From: Ceratopteris richardii | Lineage: Eukaryota > Streptophyta > Polypodiopsida > Polypodiales > Pteridaceae | DNA: 64,000 nt | Direction of reading: 5' to 3' | Assembly: GCA_020310875.1 (NCBI GenBank) | Contig: CM035428.1 | Span: 104,073,161-104,137,160, forward strand | Notes under the pieces: generated by a model | The model's input: the letters and a program-made list of their open reading frames with translations, nothing else | What the model was told of the DNA's origin: nothing | Databases searched by the model: none | In this document: in pieces, positions 34,640 to 46,310 of the stretch | Layout of the letters: each line of letters opens with the position of its first letter | How positions within the stretch are numbered: the first letter of the stretch is position 1 | Translations under genes and position numbers: made by a program

Positions 34640-35197
34640 CAAAAGAAGGAATGAAGCAAGGTGTCTCAACCACTGACACAAGTATGGGTGCGAAAAGGCG
34701 AGCATCCTATTGCGGTCAAGCCACAAAAACTGGCTCAACCTCCTATTAGTGATCAACGACACGACACTAATAAGAAGCCTTCCAAAAATTCTTCTATGAA
34801 AGTGAAGTCTATCTGGGTACCCAAGAAGTCGATGAAGGCTATCCCACAATCATGACAAATTTGGGTGCCTAAGGCTTGCTTGTGGGCTCAAATAGCTACA
34901 CAGAGACCACATCCCTCACTCACTCGAACAGTTGATACCCACTCTTATACATCACGCACGAACACATATTCACCCATGAGCACGAGTAGAATCACTGGTA
35001 AATGGGTCCCTAAAAAGTCTCATTTCCAAGTTGACATTCTCATCAAGCCCTTTAGAGTCTCCAGAAAATCAAAACAGAATGTCATCCACTATGTTTGGCA
35101 ACCCAAACCTTGTGATCAACCACCTGACCCGTTTGTAAAGCCACTTCCACTTACTAACTGCATCCACACTGCACCTGACCCCCCAATTAGCTCATAG
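34640..35197 (+). pseudogene. segment with repeated W-[VQ]-[PR]-K motifs
   Basis: A basic, Pro/Ser/Thr-rich segment in which a short tryptophan motif recurs: VWVRKG near 34685, IWVPKK near 34812, IWVPKA near 34860, KWVPKK near 35000 and VWQPKP near 35090. A WVPK motif is known near the gag knuckles of many plant Copia proteins, but I know of no such array in gypsy elements. No fold is recognised. The segment lies between the second protease and the next ORF. Confidence 0.5.
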
Positions 35198-35350
35198 GTA
35201 TTCAGCAGCAGCTAACCATACTTCACACTCACATCCACGCGAGCACTAACTAACCAACTAACTACATCACAATTCATCAAGTTAATGTTGTAACGGGGAC
35301 ACAGTGTCATTTTGTGTCCATTGCAATGTTAACATTTATTCATATATTCT

Positions 35351-36408
35351 CACAGAGCCGGCAGCGATTTATTCAACATGGCCGAGGCTGCAGGAACAAG
35401 CTCTCAAGCAAGAACGAGCCAGCAAGTGGTGGATTTAGAAAGTTTACCTATTTTGCCTGAGACAAATGAAAGACCAGAAGAGTTGCAAGCCATCCAAATC
35501 ATACCAGTAGCAGACCCCCCAGTGGCCATACCATGCTCGTAAGAAAAGCTTCCCACTAGTTTAGTGAAGTTGCAAGACCCTTGGGAGAGGGATCATACCT
35601 ATGGGAGTCAGAGTTGGACTTCAATGGGAAGCAAGGTAAATACCATTTCTTTACAAGGGAATTCGAAAAGTTACAAAATGCAGAAGGTCTACGTCCAGTA
35701 TGGGAGAAGGCAGGATTGGATGCATACTTCAGTGCCCGACTCCCAAAGCCTGACTTCATGGGATGCTACTATCTCATCAATACCTTGACTCCAAGCAAGA
35801 ACCTAAAAGGTGCAAGCTCATTTGTGCTCCCATCTCTGACAAAAGGAAATGAGCTCAAAAGGTTTAGGCTCTCAAACAACTTAGTGAGAGAGGCCCTAGA
35901 TATGCGCGGAATGCATATTCCAACAGAGAAGGAGACCCTAGTGCCTGATTACATGAAGAATCGAAGCCTCACCAAGCTCAAGGACATGGTGACCATGACG
36001 CCCAATATTGCAATACATCTACGAATGTGCATGCAACACTTTGCTTTTCCTGCCCAAGATAGATTCACCATGCCGCCCAAGAAGATATGGTTTAGTTTGT
36101 ATCTGGTAGAGACACGGAGCCTCACCATCAACTTACCCCATTGGATAATTGATCAGATACACCTAGCCCACAAACAATGGCCACGGAAGCATGTTTTATA
36201 TGGATGTTGTGCTCTAACTAGAATAATTTATAGGTGTTTGGCTTATGACATCCCAATCCAACGGGCACTGATGTGGAATCGAGTACAGCAGTTTAGAGGT
36301 CGGCCATCCACTGGACCCCCTTCCAAGAAGATGAGAGGAACTATCCAAGTACCTTGTGCTCAACCACGTGGAGCCACCCTAACATCGGACGTTACCCCAC
36401 CACCCTGA
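35351..36408 (+). pseudogene. accessory globular ORF in the env-like position
   Basis: A pyrimidine-rich stretch ending TTCTCACAG (35347-35355) looks like a splice acceptor and is followed 22 bp later by an ATG (35378) in MAEAAGTSSQ. The main open stretch at 35581-36408 encodes a mixed-composition globular segment (YLINTLTPSKNL, MQHFAFPAQDRFTMPP, LYGCCALTRIIYRCLAY). It faintly recalls plant transposon proteins found in the env-like slot of Athila-type elements. No signal peptide or transmembrane helix is obvious. It is a fossil; function unknown. Confidence 0.5.
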
Positions 36409-36462
36409 AGGGTTCGGCCATTCACACTACGACATCCAAGACGCAGCACCGATGGCCCTAAT

Positions 36463-37832
36463 TTGATATTTCCCCCTGTCCCAACCAATCTTGAATTTCC
36501 CAGTGGTGCACCCTTGGAAGAACTCACGAATGAAGACTTCGAACAATTGTTAAGAGATGTAGATCTTGAGGTAGAAGAAGAACAACAAGTAGGGGATGTT
36601 CAAGCGCAGGCAACAACCTCCCAAGTTCCTATTACCATAGTTGAAACGGATGAAGAGGAAGACGAAGATGAAGAATATGAGGAGGATGAGGAGGAATATG
36701 ACCATGGGCATCAAGGTGAACAACAAGAAGTGCCAGAACTTGTAGGTGCACTTGCATACACAGCTCAACTACAAAGGTTATACGATACGATCAAAGCACT
36801 GCAAGAAAGGCATCAACTCTCCCTTGCATCAGGCCAAGCCTTGATGCAAGAAATGCTAGCAAACGACGGATTGGATCAACATTTTATTAACACCCTCAAA
36901 TTAGTGTCAAAATCGTTAGGAGTTCCGGAGACTGTCCACACAGCAGTCCGCCAGTCCATGAGGTATGACAAACGCAGAGTCGACACATTACCACGAGCAG
37001 GTAAGACTATCAGAATACCCATCACAGAACCATACGTAACCATCAAAACCACAGCTACCCCCACCACCATCATTGACCTCTCTGTTGAAACTTTTGTTCA
37101 GACATCACCCATCTCGCCCCCGCACCCCCCATCCCCACCTTCTCCACCCCCACCACCACCTCCCACCATGGAAGAAACTGCAGTCATCACATCTACCTTC
37201 ACTTACAACCCAACCTCATCCACATCCTTCTCCCTTCAAGAGCCAACCTCACAAGACATCCTTTTCTCGTCCATCACCAATCCCCTATACACTTTACCCT
37301 TTTTGTCCTCCGAGCCCATAATTGGTCACCCCATAATTTCGAGTGTGGTTGGAACCCCCCCACCTACGGAAGGCATCCTTTGTTTCCATATCCCCTAATA
37401 CGGGTACCCCCATTCCATGACCCCCACTTTCCATCTGCTGCCTACACCTCATTCAATCCAACCGCACCACCCCAATACCCATCTTTCATGGAACCGTACA
37501 TCCGCACTCCAGTGTCTCTGAGGCACACTTCTCAAATGCTCGCAACAACATCAATCTACACAAACACCACACTCACTTCACCTACCATACCAACTTACAT
37601 GGTAGCTCCTGCATACACCACTCTGTCCGACCCAATGGACATTTCACCAACCACAGCACCTCTCCCCACAATTCCACCATCTCCCCCTCCCCTACCCCCT
37701 ACCTCACCACTCACCATGCCTTTGGCAGACACATCATTCACCACCTCCCTTCCCATTCCCACTCCCCCTGCATTCCAAACATTCCCCCTTGCATCTCATA
37801 ATGTAAATAGCACATTTAATACATTACTCTAG
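36463..37832 (+). pseudogene. acidic and proline-rich accessory segment
   Basis: The first part has a strongly acidic run (Glu/Asp with Tyr, 36645-36705), a helical stretch (LQRLYDTIKALQERHQLSLASGQALMQ near 36770) and a segment near 36900-37020. The second part, from about 37060, is dominated by Pro, Ser and Thr with polyproline runs near 37115-37170 and 37660-37720. It looks like a disordered linker between the globular ORF and the coiled coil. It may be part of one accessory product or several; I do not decide. Confidence 0.5.
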
Positions 37833-37865
37833 TGTGCACATCAACTACAACAAGATTACCATCAA

Positions 37866-38567
37866 TTGGAAGATCGTATTGCTGCCCTCCAGGCAGAATC
37901 TCAGTGCCTACAGGCTAGAGTCAACACTCTAGAAGCTTATTACCAAACGCTCCTAGCAGAACATATCACTTTACAACAGGCTCACACAGAATTGGAATCA
38001 AAGATATCGATGGTGGATGACAAAGCAGTCAAGGAACTGGAAAGTGTGCTCCATGCGCAAATGATATCCAATGCTACACTCAGACGCAATCTTGGGCTAT
38101 TAAGAAAGCATATGGCACCAGCATTAGAAGAGAACAAACGGCTTCAGCAACAAAACCAAGACAATTTTGAAGCAGCCATGGAAGGAACCGCAGGAGCAGC
38201 CATTAGCCCTACCAATTATAGAGCGGTCCCATCAGACGACATTCGTATCTTACTTGAGGAGCACGAAAATTTTTTGGAGTCATATGAAAAGTTAGAGGCT
38301 GAATGTGCTGATCTAAAGAAGTAGATCGCCAGTGTCCCCACAGTTCAACACGAGCCGGTAATCTTGCAACAATCTACAGAAGAATTAGAGACCCTCTGGA
38401 AGCAGCTGGCAGAACTCCAAGCACGTCTCTTACCATACGAAAGGCCACCCTCCCCAGCTGAAGAACCAGAACCTGATACAGTAGTGGAAATCCCCGTAGA
38501 TGACAGCTATGACGAACCATACGAGCTGATGCCAACACCCGGTGGTCGAGTTACAGAGGAAGGATAG
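37866..38567 (+). pseudogene. coiled-coil accessory segment
   Basis: Heptad-like helical sequence (IAALQAESQCLQARVNTLEA near 37877, ATLRRNLGLLRKHM near 38070, ENFLESYEKLEAECADLKK near 38265), then a shorter helical and acidic tail to 38567. The composition strongly predicts an oligomerising coiled coil. No similarity to gag, pol or a known envelope is visible. Confidence 0.6.
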
Positions 38568-38750
38568 GACACCTTAGAAATTGGAGTTCCGGATTGGGTC
38601 AAAAGGGTTGAGAAAGTGGGACAAACACACGATGATCGTGTCGCTGTGCAAATTCAATCCCTCACAAATCTGGAAGAAATTGTTCTTCGATCTTCTTACT
38701 TTTAGCACCTATCCCACCAACGGTTAATCACAACATCAGAGCCGCAATAC

Positions 38751-39640
38751 ATGCCTTACTATGTCTTGCTACATGATTATAATGCAAAGATTAAAAGGCA
38801 TACAGGGAAGGAGCCCACATTTGCCACTCAATTTGAGTCGGAGGACTTACCGAAAGATGCATGTGCTGGATCGATCTTCCAACCTAATTGGCGTGCACGG
38901 TTACTAATTGATTACCCTGAGATGATGAGCACCTGGGCAACCATGCCACTCTATATCAAGTATAATCCATGCTATTGCCCAATGGTCTGACGCAGATCAT
39001 GGCAAGCATTTGCAATCAAGGTACGCAACAACAAAGAATGCTCGGCATGGGTCAACTATCCATATTTTGCTCCACCTCGAGGGACCCCGATCGTAGCATA
39101 CATGATATCAACAATTCGACACTGGTCTACATGTCTAAAGAATGTACCCGACATAGCAGCAAAAATGTGTATGAAAATATTCGAGCTCATGACAATTGTC
39201 TTCAAAACCTTTCGGAAGGTACATGCTCCATACATTTTCGCCCCTGTATTCTCTCAAGGTAACAAGGATTTAGTCTACGACATGAGCCAGACTCCCTTGA
39301 TCATCATAATCTTTGCCTGGCATGCACGAATAAAGTATTTACCTACATGCTTCAAGCAGACCTTTGAAGAAATGTTATCTATAGGGTTCTGGGAATATCA
39401 CTCGGAAATTTTCATTCCCAGACCAACACATTTGCTACATCTATTCGTAGTCGAACAATCCATCCATGCAGATTAGTTACGTCTGCCACATCCGGAAATT
39501 TCAAGACCAATCGATTGGGATCGCATGATTACAGACTTGGCCAGAGGACTACGCATCCAAGAACGTCAGCTTGCCACTCATGTTGTGGAATATTACATCC
39601 AGCACTCCCAGCAACAAGGGTCTGTCAGGGATGACAGATG
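38751..39640 (+). pseudogene. terminal accessory ORF segment before the polypurine tract
   Basis: Two open stretches (38751-38990 and 39102-39476) encode a mixed hydrophobic/aromatic segment with RARLLIDYPEMMSTWATMP, an aromatic-rich region, and a hydrophobic PLIIIIFAW stretch near 39293. The latter is too short to call a membrane anchor with confidence. It ends about 180 bp before the polypurine tract. I do not recognise the family. Confidence 0.4.
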
Positions 39641-39641
39641 C

Positions 39642-40107
39642 GAGAGAGGGGGGGTGTTGATAGCAGTCAGGGCACCCAAGGACTCATGAGACAAGGAAGC
39701 CAACAGAGAGAGTCAGAGCAAAGAGAAGGATTAAGTAGACAGAGCAGTCAACAATCATTGTAAATACCATTCCACCTTTTTGTAGCTCCATTTTGTGCAA
39801 GCCAAGGAGTCCTTGAGCTTGAGGAGCATTAGAAGTACCTACCTATCAATTTTCATATTTTTTAGACTATGTTTGAGCCCCCAAATAGGCCCTAGAACCT
39901 AATTTTTAACTAGACCGGACACTAGGTCTGGATAGGGCCAAAAGCTAGTCAAAAACTATAAATAGAGCTAGAGAGCTCATTTTTGAGGTTATCTTGTTGT
40001 AGAATCAAACTTGTAAGAGCACTTTTGAGTAATCTAAAAGAACTCCAATGCTTCTCTCTCTTTTTCTTACCTTGTGTGTGCATGTGTGTGCATGTTAGTG
40101 TGCTTCC
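39642..40107 (+). repeat. polypurine tract and 3' LTR of Gypsy-A copy 2
   Basis: GAGAGAGGGGGGG (39642-39654) precedes TGTTGATAGC at 39655. TATAAATAG lies at 39957-39965. Alignment with the 5' LTR is good to TGTGCTTCC (40107) and then stops, so the last part of the LTR is not present. Differences from the 5' LTR are scattered, at several percent by eye. Confidence 0.87.
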
Positions 40108-40439
40108 TGTGGAGAATGAGTTCTCCTATGCGCAACGGAAGTGTGTAGTGAGCCCTTGTATGTCCAGCACTTGGACAAACATCTGCACCTTAGATAGCTT
40201 GCTGCTCTCAATACAAAGCTCAAATGGACTTGAGACTTTAGTCAATCAAAGCAGACAAAGAGAGCTTTCTAACAAGCTATAAATGACTTAATTTGGACAA
40301 GTTTTGATTAGGAAACACAACTGTCAAAGATGAACTACCTGTCCAGACAAGGGTGTTATCTTGGGAGGACTTACATGAAGACAAGTGCTTAGGAGTTGGA
40401 GGTGTGGTTTCATCTAATGAGAGCACCACAAATAGAAGT
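40108..40439 (+). other. unassigned, possibly LTR-derived
   Basis: Starts TGTGGAGAATG directly after the copy 2 LTR match. Text around 40255-40300 (GAGAGCTTTCTAACAAGC ... ATTTGGACAAG) resembles the internal repeats of the Copia LTR at 61851-62885, so part of it may be a related LTR fragment. No coding sequence. Confidence 0.4.
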
Positions 40440-40960
40440 GTTTAGACTTCTTATTTTGACTCATCAAGTGGCTCGAGTTTGGAGTTAGAGGAAATGACTA
40501 CATCTGAAGATATGCATACGGCCAACTTGATTGTAGAGATTATTTCCACTATCGAAGTAAGTATTGTACTTCACATAAATTTGTTTCTAAAATCTCCCAT
40601 GGTGCATTATCTTTTATTTGGATGGACTCAAACACTCTATATTGAAGCTTTGAATTACACATGGCACTCAAGTCAAATTGAGAACAAAAATTAAATTGAA
40701 GTAGGATTCTACATGGATAAGATGGGTAGTTTATACATGGTAACTAACTTTCTAGTGAAGTCCAATGTGTATGGAAAAGTACTAAATGAAAAGCAACCTT
40801 GAAACCCTAGGGAGAATGAGGAACCAGTCACTAATCCTAGGGGAAAGTCAGTAGTGATAATAATTTTGAGAGTCGATAGAATTCCTCAAGATGATGATTT
40901 GATGGAGCTATATTTGATGGATGAAACGGCCACAACAAGGTGTTGTGGGCATTTCATCCC
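40440..40960 (+). pseudogene. degraded Gypsy-A-like gag N-terminal relic
   Basis: Short matches in order to the gag N-terminus of copies 1 and 2: YMDKMGSLYMVTNF near 40708, NPRGKSV near 40835, and RVDRIPQDDDLMELYL near 40870, where copy 1 has the DKEGTMYVVTN, TPRGKLV and WIPQDNKSIELFL segments. Heavily decayed and much older than copies 1 and 2. Confidence 0.6.
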
Positions 40961-41299
40961 TTGATCAGGATGAATCCAAACCCTGCACCATTTATGAGTT
41001 AAAGGATCGAAAAAAATTATAATTTAATGTGCTTAGATAGGTTTTGAAGGGAAATATAGGGAGTTAGCAAAACCTTGGAAGTTGATGTACACATACTCAA
41101 GTCAACCCATGTTACCACTCAAGAAACCATGTTCAAAGATAGAAAAAAGGAAGGAACACAAGGGGTGCAAGGAGATCCAAATGTTGGGGGATTTCAATGG
41201 ACTAGTGTCCCAACTCACTTCTAGTTTCCATTCCCTCTACCTACCTTAAAAACTATGCAAAATTCCATTTTCTAGGGACATATTCCAATTATACCATTA
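40961..41299 (+). other. unassigned stretch between gag relic and Copia-B LTR
   Basis: AT-rich, with no LTR ends or convincing coding sequence. It may continue the decayed gypsy gag, but I find no motif to support that. Confidence 0.4.
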
Positions 41300-41640
41300 G
41301 CATATTTTGTTAGTCATATGTGTTAACACATTTGAGAGCATCATGGCACTTTTTTCCCTCTTTTAGAGGTTTTCCACCTAGCTTGTATATAAGCCTATAA
41401 GTCTAATGGGCTACTTATCTTTGTTCATTCACTTATTAATACACCCATTTTTGTGCTCTAATCTTCTTCTTCTTCCTCCTATTGTTCGCATGCTTCCCTA
41501 GTCCTCAAACTCCAAAAATTGCTATCAAACCCACTTTCTACAAGGCGTTGTCAATAGCCTTCTATCCAGTGTCTTAGAATTGCATGAAATTTGGTGAGCT
41601 ATTGTCTCCATCAAATCATATGATCTTTAAAGAACTTGGA
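41300..41640 (+). mobile_element. Copia-B 5' end: LTR, primer site and leader start
   Basis: The sequence from about 41300 to 41516 aligns with the Copia-B LTRs at 47673 and 58391 (GTTAGTCATATGTG... TTTTCCCTC... TTGTATATAAGCC... CTTCTTCTTCTTCC). A TATATAA box lies at 41386-41392. A decayed initiator-Met primer site follows near 41518-41532. The leader near 41535-41610 matches that at 58634-58720 (CTTAGAATTGCATGAAATTT). It joins an antisense Copia fragment at about 41640. Confidence 0.75.
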
Positions 41641-42369
41641 AAGTCTTCTTGAACTATTTGTGTCCACTCCTTGAACTTGGAAAGGGCATCCTATTTATGC
41701 TTGAGTGAATAAACCTAGGTGTATCTAGTGAAGTCATCTACTATCAAGAAGAAGTAAATTGACCCACTAAGAGAAGGTGTATGCATAGGTCCACAAATAT
41801 CCACATGGACTAAGGGCTAAGGGTTTAGATGCATAAATGGATGCTTCTATAGATAAAAGGGTAGATGTATGCTTAGCACATGTTTGATAGTTCAGCTCCA
41901 CTTATTAATACACCCATTTTTGTGCTCTAATCTTCTTCTTCTTCCTCCTATTGTTCGCATGCTTCCCTAGTCCTCAAACTCCAAAAATTGCTATCAAACC
42001 CACTTTATACAAGGCGTTGTCAATAGCCTTCTATCCAGTGTCTTAGAATTGCATGAAATTTGGTGAGCTATTGTCTCCATCAAATCATATGATCTTTAAA
42101 GAACTTGGAAAGTCTTCTTGAACTATTTGTGTCCACTCCTTGAACTTGGAAAGGGCATCCTATTTATGCTTGAGTGAATAAACCTAGGTGTATCTAGTGA
42201 AGTCATCTACTATCAAGAAGAAGTAAATTGACCCACTAAGAGAAGGTGTATGCATAGGTCCACAAATATCCACATGGACTAAGGGCTAAGGGTTTAGATG
42301 CATAAATGGATGCTTCTATAGATAAAAGGGTAGATGTATGCTTAGCACATGTTTGATAGTTCAGCTCCA
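41432..42369 (+). repeat. 469-bp near-identical tandem duplication
   Basis: 41432-41900 and 41901-42369 match almost base for base (both open CTTATTAATACACCC and close TAGTTCAGCTCCA). The unit spans the LTR end, primer site and leader of Copia-B plus part of the antisense Copia integrase, so the duplication came after those two were joined. Confidence 0.93.
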
Positions 42370-43010
42370 CTTGTGTGATCTTGGGTAGACTCTTGACAAG
42401 ATGACTTGAAGAGATCTATCTAAGCAAGAGGTGTGTCCAAATCTGCAATGCCATAAGCTAAAGCTGGAATGTTTGGCCAAAAAAAATGAAAGCTTGTAAA
42501 GACCTTTGTATTCAAAGCCTTGAGCTATCACTTCATTAGATCCATGATCGATGACTTGAACTTTGTTGTGATCGAATTGCATCATCATGTTGCACTTTGT
42601 AATGGCCTTCACTAAGAGAAGGTTCTTACAAAGTCTTGGTACATAAAGAACATTTTTGAGTGACTTGATCTCACCTTCTAAGTTTATGACTTGAACTTTT
42701 CCTCATCTTTGGATCTCAATGAACTTGTTATCTCCAAGGTAAACTTGAACTTTTTGTTCTTGAAGCTCATAAAAATCATCTTTGTCATTGCACATCTGAG
42801 ATGAAGCCCCACTATCAAAAATCCATTCTTTGCTCAGAGTGGATGCGACAAGTGCCTTGTGTCCAGTTGCGAGAAAGAGATCTTCACTTGGGCAGTGAGA
42901 GTGATGTTCGGTCTTTGGAGTAGACTTACACTTATCCTTGTTCTTCTTCTTGAAGAAATACTTTTTGATGTGTCCAGGCTATCCACAAAAATTGCAAATG
43001 AACTTCTTCT
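41640..43010 (-). mobile_element. antisense Ty1/copia fragment (knuckle, protease, GAG-pre-integrase, integrase start)
   Basis: Read on the minus strand: a CCHC-type knuckle near 42940-43000, a protease around WIFDSGASS near 42810, a GAG-pre-integrase zinc segment (LWHCRFGHTS near 42450), then the start of the integrase core to about 41640. Part of the integrase region is duplicated (see the 469-bp repeat). No LTR of its own is seen. It is a broken, old fragment. Confidence 0.8.
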
Positions 43011-43044
43011 TACCCTTGTCCTTAGACTCTGAGAGGAGGCAGTG

Positions 43045-43927
43045 GAAGCAAGTAAATGGAATCTCAAAGAAGCCTACTGATATGGATGATGATGATGATT
43101 GGGATGAATTGGATGAAAGGGCTAGGTCTACCATTTGACTATACCTCGCAGATAATGTTTAATTTACAATATTGGAGTATGAAAGTGTAGAGGAACTTTG
43201 CAAGGAGTTATGCAACACATATGAAAAAGAAATGACATCAAATAAATTATATATGATGAGAAAGCTATATGATCTTTGCATGGACACAAACATTGTTGGT
43301 GCGCATCTAAATGATTTTTTTGCTATATTTTCTCAATTACAAGCTCATAAAATGGAGATGGATAATGAAATGAAAGTAATCTTGTTGCTATGCACCTTGC
43401 CATCATCATGGGATACATTTTGCAAAGCTATTAACAATAGTGCACCTGGTGCTAAGCTTGTCTATGATTAAATTTGTGGAGCACTCTTGATTGAAGAGAT
43501 ACATGAAAACTCTGTGGTTGGCAAAGTGGATATGCATAGTGTTCATGATTCTTACCAACGAAAGAATCAACAACATGGCAAGAGCAAGAACAAGGAAAAG
43601 AATGTCCAAAAGAATAAGAGTAGAAGTAAATCAAGGAAGAGGGATATTGAGTGCCATTATTGTCATAAGAAAGGACATATGAACAAAGATTGCTATGTGT
43701 TTAAGAATGCTAAAGGTGAAGGACAAGATTTTGATGGGCATGTTAAACATTTACATGTACCATCTACTTCACTTATGAAGATAGAAGAAATTAATGCTAT
43801 TGCTGATGATGTTGATGTGTTGACACTTGATAGTACTATGCCTGGTGAGGCCCTTATGGCTGATTCTCTTTCCTACATGTGGCTACTGGATTTTGGTGCT
43901 TCTTTCCATGTGACACCACATAGATAA
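43045..43927 (+). pseudogene. Copia-C gag and protease
   Basis: The gag helical domain spans about 43045-43470 (SVEELCKELCNTYEKEM, MRKLYDLCMD, LLLCTLPSSWDTFCKAI), the UBN2-type Copia gag. A basic stretch and one CCHC knuckle (CHYCHKKGHMNKDC near 43652) follow, then the protease start (WLLDFGASFHVTPH near 43882). It is a fossil. Confidence 0.82.
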
Positions 43928-43999
43928 TTGTTCTCTACATTATGTAGCAAAGTCTTTTGGTAATGTGAGACTTATTGATTCTTACCGATGTGATATTGT

Positions 44000-44513
44000 T
44001 GGGATTGGAGATGTGGTTGCACAGTTCATTGATGGCTCAAAATTTAGTATGCATAATGTACATGTGTGCCTTAGTTATCATGCAATTTGATGTTAATTGG
44101 TCAACTTGATGGTCTTAGTTACAAAGTGGTTTTCTATGCTCAGTCCTTTTGCATATCAAAGGGCAATATGGTTATTGCAAAAGGACGCAAAGTTGGTTCA
44201 CTTTATCCTTTATTTGTATCGGGGAAAAAGTAGTTGTTTCATCACTAAACAACCTATGGCTTGTATATGGCATGGCCTTTAGGGCACATATCTCATAGTG
44301 GAATGAAAAATCTTTTTGGTTCTAGCTACTTTCCTGTGTTATCTTTTTCTATTTTTTTCATTTTGTGAGCATTCTCAATATGGAAAGCAAATTAGGAATG
44401 TGAATAAGATGCACATTGAATCTTCAATTCAACCTTTAGATCTCATTCATATAGATATGTGTGGTTCTCTTTGTTTTGTCAAATTCATAGATGATGCTAC
44501 TAGAAAATTCTAG
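44000..44513 (+). pseudogene. Copia-C GAG-pre-integrase and integrase start
   Basis: Short recognisable pieces: a VCLSYH-like segment near 44070, CEHSQYGKQ near 44358, and PLDLIHIDMCGSLCFVKFIDDATRKF near 44433-44510, the opening of the integrase core with its first catalytic Asp region. The remainder of the integrase is not found. It is broken. Confidence 0.7.
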
Positions 44514-44566
44514 GTATATCCTATCAAGTCGAAGGATGATGTATTCCCTACTTTAAGAAACTAGTT

Positions 44567-44674
44567 TTCTTCACTTGAGACAAAAAAAGGAACTAAGCTC
44601 AAGGTTTTATGTTCAAGGTTTTCTTCACTTGAGACAAAAAAAGGAACTAAGCTCAAGGTTTTATGTGCCTATTC
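44567..44674 (+). repeat. 54-bp direct tandem repeat inside Copia-C
   Basis: TTCTTCACTTGAGACAAAAA starts at 44567 and again at 44621, and the following bases to TTTTATGT match in both. The two copies are essentially identical, so the duplication is recent relative to the decay around it. Confidence 0.9.
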
Positions 44675-44689
44675 AACAACCATTGAGAC

Positions 44690-46310
44690 GTTCTACATGT
44701 GTCTCATATCCAACTAATAGATATGTTCTAGGTTTGGATTTTTTAATGCTGACAGATGCTGGTGAGCTTTCTTGCTTCAAAGAGGCTATGCAGACCAAGG
44801 GTCATGTCAAGTGGGAGCATTCCATGAAGAGTGATTTAGATTCTATTCATAAGAATGGTATTTAGGACTTGGTGCTTTGCCAAAGGGCAAGAAACTTGTA
44901 CCATGTAAATGGTTATAAGACAAAATTCACATCGGATAGTGCTTCTCCAAAGTATAAATCACGACTAGCTGCAAAGAGTTTCAATCAACAACGTAGTCTT
45001 GATTTTGAGGAAATCTTCTCCAGTAGTCAAGATGATTACACTATGGATGTTGCTTGGATTCGTTGCAACGGAGGACTTAGAGTTCATCCAAATGGATGTG
45101 AAAATTGCTTTCTTGCATGGAGATCTTACAAATGAGATCTATATGGAACAACTACAAGGTTATGTAGTTCTTGGCAAAGAGAATCTAGTCAGTGAGCCAA
45201 AGAAGAACTTATGCATACTTAAACAATCCCTTAGATAATGGTATCAAAAGTTTGATGCTTTTATGAAGTCTCATGGCTATTCTCAAAGCAATGAGGATCA
45301 TTGTCTCTACACTAAGAGATTCTCAGATGGCATTTTGATATGTTTAATACTTTATGTTGATGATATGTTGATTGTTGGGAAGTCCTAAGATGACTTGTTA
45401 TTGCTAAAAAAGAAGACGGGTGACATATTTATGAAGGATTTGGGGGATGTCAAACATATTCTTGGCATGTGCATTACTCATATAGGAGTAAAAGATGCAT
45501 ATACTTGTCTCAAAGTGAGTCTATATCCAAGATACTTCACATGTTCAATATGCAGAGTAGAAAGGCATTGAGTACACCTTTACCTACATATGTGAAATTG
45601 AACAAGGATGGTTACCCCAAATCAAATTAGGAAAAGGAATTCATGAAAGAAATTCCTTATCATTCTAATGTTAGTATTCTCATGTATGCTATGGTAGCTA
45701 TGAGACAAGACATTGCATTTGCAGTGGGAGTTGTGAATAGATATATTTCCAATCATGGCAAGAAGCATTGTGAAGTAGTCAAGCTGATTTTGAGATATTC
45801 GAGTTGCACTAAGGACAAGTGTTTATGCTTGGGTGGAGGAGAGGCATCCATTATTGGTTACATAGATTCTGATTATGTTGGTTGCGTAGACAATCAAAAG
45901 TCTACATTTGGGTAGATTCTTCACTTTGTTGGAGGTGCTACTTCTTGGAGATTTTATCTTCAAGAATGTACATTTGTTTCCACTACAAAAGTAGTAGAGT
46001 ATGTTGTAGCTAGTGAGGCATGATAGGAAACATTGTGGCTTCTCATGTTGCTTGTGATATGGTTTTACCTCAGCATGTCTCTCATTTGTTTGGTGATAGT
46101 TATAATGCCATTGCTTTGGCTATGAATCTGATCTATCATGCAAAGAACAAGAACATTGAGGTGAGGTATCACTTCATTAGGGATTGATTAGCCATTGGGT
46201 GCATTATTCTTGATAAGGGTCATACTTGAGATAATATTGCAGATGCTTTGACTAAAGCTCTACCATATGATATCTCTTAACATTGTTGTCACTTGATGGG
46301 CATTACTTGA
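44690..46310 (+). pseudogene. Copia-C RT and RNase H
   Basis: RT opens at CFKEAMQTKGHVKWEHSMKSD near 44775. IQMDVKIAFLHGDL is near 45080, YVDDMLIVG near 45350, and MYAMVAMRQDIAFAVG near 45685. RNase H has GYIDSDYVGCVDNQKS near 45855 and AKNKNIEVRYHFIRD near 46140. The last segment (HLMGIT) ends near 46310. It is a typical Copia order and is broken in many places. Confidence 0.83.

Larger units (their letters stand above)
29802..40107 (+). mobile_element. Gypsy-A copy 2, with long 3' accessory region
   Basis: Bounded by related LTRs (29802-30436 and 39655-40107) with a primer site and a polypurine tract in the right places. Internal parts in order are leader, gag N-terminal part, two HHCC modules, integrase core, second retropepsin-like domain, WVPK-repeat segment, globular ORF, acidic/Pro-rich segment, coiled coil and a terminal ORF. 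First protease, RT and RNase H, present in copy 1, are not seen here, so this copy could only move with help. The LTRs differ at several percent by eye and in length, so insertion is not recent. It is broken, with several breaks. Confidence 0.88.

Noticed and set aside
35378-36408. Envelope gene
   Set aside because: Position fits an env-like ORF, but no signal peptide, furin-type site or convincing transmembrane helix is seen, so only 'accessory ORF' is claimed.
36550-37073. Minus-strand ORFs opposite the acidic/Pro-rich segment
   Set aside because: They are shadows of a biased plus-strand composition.
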